Assembly: GCA_037976565.1 (NCBI GenBank)
Contig: CP137672.1
Location: 26,748,877 to 26,812,876, forward strand
Length of the DNA: 64,000 nucleotides
Origin: Mesocentrotus franciscanus
Lineage: Eukaryota > Echinodermata > Echinoidea > Camarodonta > Strongylocentrotidae
Direction of reading: 5' to 3'
The position numbers and the translations under genes were made by a program. Of this stretch, positions 57,233-64,000 are shown piece after piece (position 1 is the stretch's first letter; every line of letters starts with the position of its first letter). A model generated the notes under the pieces. It made no database searches. It worked only from the letters and a program-made list of their open reading frames with translations, and was not told where the DNA came from.

Positions 57233-58850
57233 AAGGGATCCGGTAACTTTGTCTCAGATTCTGAAACAAAATCCTGGATTTAGCTCATGCTGCAATGATA
57301 ATTATAAACCTTTAGGTCAGTCAGGAACCCCATGACTTTTACAAGCCGATCGTCTGTCTGATTATCAAGATATTTATGACTGGAAATCAAAACCAAATTT
57401 TGCGTTTTCCTAACGGTTTTCATAACACTACAGTCTATTGGGGAAAACGAATATGGTAAAACCGATCACTCAAAGATTTTTACTTTTTTGAGGCACTTCT
57501 TGATCATTTTGAAGCGCGATTTTTTTAGGGCTTCAATATTACACCATATCACAGACACTGATAACATTAATTTTTTCATTTCGGGGGCTCCATATCCAAT
57601 TTTTGGGAAATTTTCGGGGGCTACTTTTTCAACTTTCGGGGGCTCTTTTTCCCATTTCGGGGGCTCTTTTTTTCGGGGCTACTTTTTCATTAATTCATAA
57701 AAGTATAGACCCTACAGTAATACAGTTTGTCGAGTTTATTTTTAGTAGACTTTCTAGGCTTACTGGCTTATAGATCTATATCTTCCTGCTTCATATTTAC
57801 CCATTAATTACCCATTCAAAAAGAAAGCTGTTTCAATGCATTGATTTGATGCAAGAACTGTATCATAGTAAAAGTATTACTATAGACTAATTTTAAAAAT
57901 ATGTCTCTGTTTTTAAACGACTGTCTGATTTTCTTGTGAAAACTTTACTTTGAAAAATGATTATCGAAATTCAGTATACAACTATGGCCAGATTAATCAC
58001 AATCTAAGCTCTGGTTTCATACCTCTATTCACGAAACTATATTAAAATCGCGGCAATAATGATGCGAACAGATAGCAATTTCAAAGTGTTGTTGAGTCTC
58101 TTCGACTCTAGCTCACTCAGTCACAGTTCTGACAGCAGGTGCAGTGCAGTGGCACTACACTGCACTGTACTGTACATGTGTGGACTGAAACTGAACTGTC
58201 AGTCACGATGATTTTCTCTGATTTTCTTGTGAATACTTACTTTAAAATATGATTATCAAAATTCAGTAAGGATGGCCAGAATAATCATAAAATAAGCTTT
58301 GATTTCATACCTCTATTCACGAAAACTATATAAAAATCACGGCAATCAAGATGGAAATAGATTGCAGTTTCTCGATGTTTCGCTACGGTCTAGTGAATGG
58401 TCTAGGTTCAGCTAATGAGCCATCAAAACAAAATCGACCGCCAAAAACTCGTCCCTACGCTCCGTCTCGCAACTGCGAAAATTTACGTGTTTTCGCACGT
58501 GCGAGAACGGTGCGACATGGTAAGGTATGAACTCTATGAATCGAGTTTTTACGACCGAATTTGTGTGTAAACAATTTTACACGGAGATTCAGCGACGCAG
58601 CAGCCGCTACGCGCCGAACAAGATGCACACAATGAATGCGGTTAGCACAGAGAGCGGCCGCCGTAGTCGTGCGGCAATAGTTACGGGGCGATTTTAGATC
58701 ATTTCAATTTTTGAAGTCGCCCCCGTAATCGGATTTCTGGCCTATTTCGGGGGCTGTTTATGGTGTTTCCGGGGCGAAATCGCCCGCCGCCCCCGTGTAT
58801 TTTTTTGGCTGGTCCCTGCATCCCAGATTTAACATTGTTAAACGATGCCT
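57233..58850. repeat. Dispersed repeat C, second copy, interrupted
   Basis: cttaaagggatccggtaac through cagacactgataac (to about 57562) matches the inverse of 31.8-32.1 kb. The missing end, atttaacattgttaaacgat then gccttta, reappears at about 58828-58850. Confidence 0.8.
57563..58812. mobile_element. Nested insertion inside repeat C, about 1.25 kb
   Basis: The borders are set by comparison with the intact copy at 31.8 kb. The left end has four tttcgggggct repeats; the right end has cctatttcgggggctg, a CpG-rich stretch (58430-58760) and cgcccgccgcccccgtg. Inside are two direct copies of about 165 bp (57920-58085 and 58207-58375). No TIRs or ORF recognised. Confidence 0.7.
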
Positions 58851-59596
58851 TTAATGTAGAAGTATATTTGGTAACATCCGTCTGACTCTAAGCAGTAAAA
58901 CATTCAACTGGTACCCGCCTCCAGTGACTAAAATAGCATGCATCAACTTTCATCAAGTATGCTATACACTGTAAAATGGATGCATCAATTGCCTATCAAA
59001 TAAATCTTTAATTTAAAACTGAGAACTTTCATAAAACATACATAACACATTGTTTTTGAAATGGAGAAAAAAAAAAATCATTCAAACATGAACCTGAACA
59101 GTGACACTTTTGCAAAATGTCACAATCCGTCCCCATGACGATTAAGTCTGAAGGGTGAAGATACAATCTTCTACTAAAGGATATAGGAAGGTTCTTGAGA
59201 CATCGTTCAAAATCTCTGCTTACATGACTGACTAATTGTAATGAAAGGAATGAACACAAGCTAAGAGCGTTTTTGAAATGAGCGGTAAGTGGAGCAAAGT
59301 TCCACTCAAACAGCCCCAAATGCACCCTGGTGACAGGTGTCGAGCCCTCTGCACGCTCTAGAAGAGCGCTGCTTACATAGGCTCTCAGGGACGCACCTTA
59401 AAACATTAGCGCTCAAGTTTTTTTTGTTAAATCAGGTGTTTATACTGCAGAATATATCGTTCATATCAAATACATAACAAAGGTAACATAATAAATAAAC
59501 TAACTAGCTGCACGCTCTAGAAAAGCGGTGCTTTCATATATGCTCTCGGGGGACACACCTTAAAACATTAACGTCCAACTTTTTTACTTCAATCAG

Positions 59597-59751
59597 GCCC
59601 CGTCTTGTAAAGAGTTGCGATTGATCCAAACCAATCGATAGTCCTCCAATTAATGGCAAGTTTGCAGTCTCCTATCTCTATGTACATAATTGCGATTGAT
59701 TGATATCAATAGCAAGTAAGTTGCAATCAACTCTATAAGACATGGCCCAGG
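59597..59751. mobile_element. Foldback MITE related to 34302-34468
   Basis: ggccccgtcttgtaaagagt (left) and actctataagacatggcc (right), with inner ttgcgattgat and atcaactc arms. Confidence 0.7.
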
Positions 59752-60354
59752 TGTTTATACTGTAGAATATATCATTCTCATCAAATACATAACAATATTA
59801 ACATAATGAATAAACTAACTATAGGTGCATGCTCCAAAAAAGTGGCACTTTGTAATGCCCTTGGAGGACACACCTTAACACTTTAGTGTTCCTTAATGAT
59901 GTAATGTTTATGTTACAGAACAAAGTTTTCTTTTATGATTTGTTGTTTACATACTGTAGAAGATCATTTGAATCAAATACATAACAACATCAGGTTACCT
60001 GGTAATATGTAAGTAAATTACCTGGCTGTATAAACTAAAAACTTGTTGCTTTCATATGCTCTGAGAATTACAGTGTGCCTCCATTTAAAATCAACACTTG
60101 AATTTTGTCTATAATTTGATTTTTATGCAGTTATAATTGTTGTTATATGCATACAAGAATGAAGCTAATCTAATAATTAAAGAAACTGCTTTTCTTTTCT
60201 TTCTTTTTTAATACAGGAGACCACATGTATTAGTAAAGAGAGAGACCTTATTCTTTCTTTGAGATTATTTCTCTTTGTTATTTTCTTGTTCACATGCAAT
60301 GCTTTCACTCATTCCCTTTTTACTCTCTTTCAAGATTTCTTTCTTTTCTGGCCT

Positions 60355-60537
60355 GCTTGCTCTCTGTCTCCCCCTGCTCTGTCTCTCCTTCCCTCACTGT
60401 CTCTCCCTTCCCCTTTCTCTGTCTCTGTCTCTCCCTTCCCCTCTCTGTCTCTGTCTCCCCTCTGTCTCTGCCTCTCTCTTCCCCTCTCTGTCTGTCTCTC
60501 CCCTTCTCTTTCTCCCTCTCCACATCTCTATCTCTCG
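60355..60537. repeat. C/T-rich pyrimidine tract
   Basis: ctctgtctctcccttcccct repeats for about 180 bp. Open frames give only Leu/Ser/Pro runs. Confidence 0.93.
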
Positions 60538-61146
60538 ATATAACATTAATCTCACGATAGATAGAATGCCTTTATTCTGCCTACTTTCCTAAGAGGCTAT
60601 TTCTTGGAGCAAGTTTCATTGCGGAAAGCATTGTTTCCTCCCCGAGATGACGTCAAAAGCGGTTTTCCTCTAGAGGCTGCCGCCGTGCGCCGTTCATGGC
60701 TCAAACTCAAAACTCTTTCTGACAGCTCATTAGAAGCTACAGGTGGCACTGGCACGCAAGAACCTGTCATCCCCTCAGGCAAAATGTACTTTTCCATTGT
60801 TTCCACTCGTGACAATGTTCAGAGGATCATACCACTGTTTGTTTTAGGGTATATTTAGTTACTACTAGAATACATCCCCTTCATAGACAAGTAGGGTCCC
60901 CTGCATGTGTAGCTAACAGAGAGATAACTTTCCTCACACTCAATTAACTTATTACTTTTTCCCTATTTCTGAGAGTGAACGCTTGCTCAGCCACACAAGC
61001 CGCAGATGATGAGAAACGGAAGACATTCAATTATTTTTTCTTACCCCGATTTAATTTAAACAGTTGCACTACCATGTCATGTATCATTTTCCTACTTGAT
61101 GTTTACAACACAATTTCAGTCTTTATGTTTATCCATGATGTGTTTA

Positions 61147-61352
61147 TTTAAAGACAAAGTTGAGTTCTGGTCATGCGATTGCATTGTGAAAGAAACGTTG
61201 TGGAATCGATCAGAAAAGGTTGATCATTTAGCATATAAGTATTGGTGTGATCTGCAAGGTTCAGGAATCATCAAAATGATATGAAATGTGGCCCAGTCTT
61301 GGTAAAATTACAAGCACTGTACACAGAAAGATGTATATGGGACTACACGAAC
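61147..61352. mobile_element. MITE family D, partial inverted copy
   Basis: gttctggtcatgcgattgca through tgtatatgggactacacg is the reverse complement of 40855-41040 with a few differences. One terminus is missing. Its reading frame is not a gene. Confidence 0.8.
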
Positions 61353-62477
61353 ATGTTGCATAAAAATCCATCCCGATTTGTATGATGTTACATGCCATAT
61401 TTAGAATATTAAGGCATTTGAAGAGCAATGCTTTTCAGGGAACATTTTTTCTCTGATGTTCTTCCACACTTGCATAATACAATGATAACGCTCACAAATT
61501 ATTTTTCACCTCTTCCCAGAACTCGACCTTCTCTTTAAAGGTATAGCATCAGCCGTTTCCAGCTCATTAAATGGACAATGAAAGAAAAAAAAATGCATTC
61601 CAGTCTGTTTAATGGGATACAAGATTAGCCTGACAGTAACCTTTGCAGAAAATATTTCTTGAAGAAATCAACTCGGGAGAAAATGGTGGACATTATTAGG
61701 CTAAGTGTCTCAGGGACATCTAACAGCCTTTAATATTGCTAACATTTTCATTAATAAATACAGCATGGAGCCATATCATTCATACTAACAAATAAAACAA
61801 AAACAGAAATTTTCATATCCATGAAATATTCACATATTTTGAGAGTGGTTCATATGAATTCACGAAAGTTTCAGGCTGCAAAAATGACCGAATCACAATT
61901 GGCAAAACTCTAAACTTTTGCAATACACAAAGTTTCTTGCTGTAAAAAAAGGCCATCCATGTCATAAAAGTTTCTGGTTTTTAAATCTACATTGTCTCTA
62001 GGCTCTAGTCTTAACAGATATAACCTTGACCGATTGCCAATAGCTTATGCTGCATGTATTGTAAACAGCATATGAACATGTATGAAGTATACTACTCCTT
62101 TTCTTTCTATCTGTAATGTACACACCTGCTACAACCTGAACACAGGGACAAGTATATACTGGTCAATCTATTTCTACCAATCCACCTGTCATTAGGCTCT
62201 CAATATCAGGATATAACCCAGCATGACAATCTCTCTTCCACAAACTCCGCCTAAAATTAGACTCACACTCGTCACTTTTAATTGATCATTCCATCTTACT
62301 CATCTCATCTTCTTCTTAACACAGTCTCTGCTCCTTGCAATCATTGTCAAAAATTTAAGTTAGGCTATTTTTAATAGATCTAAATACATGTATCTCTTTC
62401 TACTTCATTGTCTACTAACGTCTGCTCTGGGAACGCTTGCTGCAGGCTTTCTGTTTGTCAAATTTATGTGCAAAGGG

Positions 62478-62926
62478 CTTAGACCCCATTCTCATTCACT
62501 TCGTTGGAGCGGTCTAACTAAGACCCGTTCCTCAGGAGCAGTTCTTAGGTGAGTGAGAATGGTCAAAGTGGTCCAGGAAGTGGACTTCTGGACCGCTCCA
62601 GAAGACCACCTCGGGAGGTGGTCTTGAGGAACGGGTCTTATTAAGAGCGGTTTGGACCGCTCTAACGTGCAATGTGAACGTACTTTGAACGGAAGTGAGC
62701 TAGTGACGTTCAGCGAAACATGTATTATGGTACATACGGCTTGTATTCCGCGAAAAATTGACCCGCTGACCTGAGCTGCCATAGCAACAAGACCACTTTG
62801 ACTCGTGGAGCGGTTTGAGCCATAAAAACCTGGAGTGTGAACGCTCGCAAACCGTTCCTCAAGACCCATTCCTCTGGAGCGGTCTAACTAAGACCACTTT
62901 CAAAGTGAGTGACAACGGGGTCTTAG
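62478..62926. mobile_element. TIR element with internal palindromes, about 450 bp
   Basis: Left cttagaccccattctcattc and right gacaacggggtcttag are inverted termini. ggagcggtctaactaagacc occurs near both ends, and the middle has gaccacctcgggaggtggtc. A 125-codon open frame on the minus strand is a by-product of the palindromes. Confidence 0.8.
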
Positions 62927-63394
62927 ATTGTAAACTCATAATTACAGGTTCAGTTTTTCCTCCACACTTTGATAAAAAGTACATGCTTTAATCTGCTATA
63001 ACAAAATTAATTCAGGTGTTCACTAATAAACTTTTGTACTTCACTTCCAAAAGTGTAGTTTTTCCTTACTTTCAATATGTTTTGTTTCTTTCTTTTTTAC
63101 TATTCAGTGCTGAGTGGTGTTTGTATGAAAGCTCACTAAAACTAGGGTAAGACCCCGAAATTGTCAGATTTCACTGATTTTTATGATACTGTAAATTCTA
63201 TTAAAGCTGTTAACCACTCCCCCTTCACATGTAGGTGGAATATTAAACAAATGAAAATTGGAGAAAAACTAGATGGAACTTCAACTGCGCGCAGTCGAAA
63301 AATGCCTCCGCCATAGAGCAATTTTACAAACCAAAATGGAAGCAATTTTTAAAATTCAAGTTTGATTGTAATCCATCTGTTGGTTCTAATGATA

Positions 63395-64000
63395 ACACGA
63401 TCACGAGCTATTTTAGGATACAAAATGAGCCCTGTGACCTTTGACCTCGTGACCCCAATTCTAATCTGTTCATTGACTCTGCAAGATACATACATGACCC
63501 AAGTTTGGCGGTTATCCATCAATCGATTCTTGAAATAACGTGATCACAAGCTATTTTGCATACATAACGAGCCCTGTGACCTTTGACCTCGTGACCCCAA
63601 AATCTGATCAGTTCATTAGCTCTGCAAGATACATACATGACCCAAATTTGGCGGTAATCCATCAATCGGTTCTTGAGATAACGCGATCACGAGCTATTTT
63701 TGCATACATAATGAGCCCTGTGACCTTTGACCTTGTGACCCCAAAATCTAATCAGTTTATTGGCTCTGCAAGATACATACAGGACCCAAGTTTGGCGGTA
63801 ATCCATCAATCGGTTGAGATAACGCGATCACGAGCTATTTTTGCATACATAATGGACCCTGTGACCTTTGACCTCGTGACCCCAAAATCTAATCAGTTCA
63901 TTAGCTCTGCAAGATACATACATGACCTGAGTTTGGCGGTAATCCATCAATTGGTTCTTGAGATAACGCGATCACGAGAACGGGACGCACAGACGCACGC
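63395..64000. repeat. Tandem array of about 142-bp units, runs off the right edge
   Basis: At least four units, each with gcgatcacgagctattttgc, gtgacctttgacctcgtgac, atct(g)atcagttcattagct, caagatacatacatgaccc and ggcggtaatccatcaat. Units are highly similar. The DR1-type TGACCTTTGACCT appears at 63435, 63577, 63721 and 63862. Confidence 0.92.

Larger units (their letters stand above)
48297..64000. other. Region right of the last readable NCBP3 exon; no gene found
   Basis: It is either NCBP3 5' intron or intergenic DNA. I searched for an exon encoding the VDEMST/WLDD part of the RRM followed by a phase-1 donor and found none. Content is MITEs, a SINE, four tandem arrays, a nested insertion and AT-rich unique DNA. 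Promoter-like CpG or CRE motifs at 58.4-58.8 and 60.6-60.8 kb have no gene attached. Confidence 0.5.

Noticed and set aside
60604..60858. CpG-containing frame of 84 codons with an adjacent CRE (gatgacgtca)
   Set aside because: No conserved motif on either strand and no splice partner. It might be regulatory, but nothing supports a gene.
62492..62869. 125-codon minus-strand frame
   Set aside because: It lies wholly within an inverted-repeat element and follows its palindromic blocks.

Overview
This is a eukaryotic, intron-rich genomic window of roughly 37% GC by eye. It is full of foldback and inverted-repeat elements, tandem repeats and TACATGTA-type palindromes. The gene content and repeat style suggest a marine deuterostome, most likely an echinoderm and perhaps a sea urchin. 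The species is inferred, not proven. No prokaryotic operon, CRISPR array or rRNA is present.

Three conserved protein-coding genes can be read. (1) A VPS37 (B/C-like) ESCRT-I subunit lies on the minus strand: coding exons at 10687-10830, 4155-4303 and 1875-1957, a probable 5' non-coding exon and promoter near 17.1-17.35 kb, and the 3' end off the left edge. (2) A complete USP30 (mitochondrial outer-membrane deubiquitinase) lies on the plus strand, 20500-29007, in ten coding exons. The N-terminal membrane anchor, Cys box, QDAHELF box, two CxxC pairs, His box and the catalytic Ser in place of Asp/Asn are all visible. (3) NCBP3 (nuclear cap-binding subunit 3) lies on the minus strand, 34618-48296, with seven 3' coding exons forming one unbroken phase chain. 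Its 5' exons were not found and are probably beyond the right edge. VPS37 and USP30 are divergent; USP30 and NCBP3 are convergent. The three genes belong to different pathways (endosomal sorting, mitophagy control, mRNA cap binding and export) and show no sign of a joint system.

Between and inside the genes lie many non-autonomous elements: a LINE 3' fragment (2.0-2.5 kb), a tRNA-derived SINE (49.8 kb), a hAT-type MITE with a perfect 8-bp target duplication 186 bp upstream of the USP30 start, three TA-flanked mariner-type MITEs plus a fragment, several families present twice, a nested insertion at 57.6-58.8 kb, and tandem arrays at 7.1-7.7, 29.0-29.5, 41.6-42.0, 52.5-53.3, 55-56 and 63.4-64.0 kb. 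The last array carries a perfect DR1 nuclear-receptor half-site pair in every unit.

The most unusual observations concern exon evolution. Two decayed tandem copies of an exon lie next to the real one in USP30. A USP30 intron is flanked by a 27-nt duplicated exon segment, as expected for intron gain by tandem duplication. NCBP3 has a phase-matched duplicate of its MRYATRG exon. Three points need transcript evidence: a possible 1-base frameshift at USP30 exon 3, a non-GT donor after USP30 exon 7, and frame conflicts in the VPS37 5' exon. No wholly new biological system could be supported.
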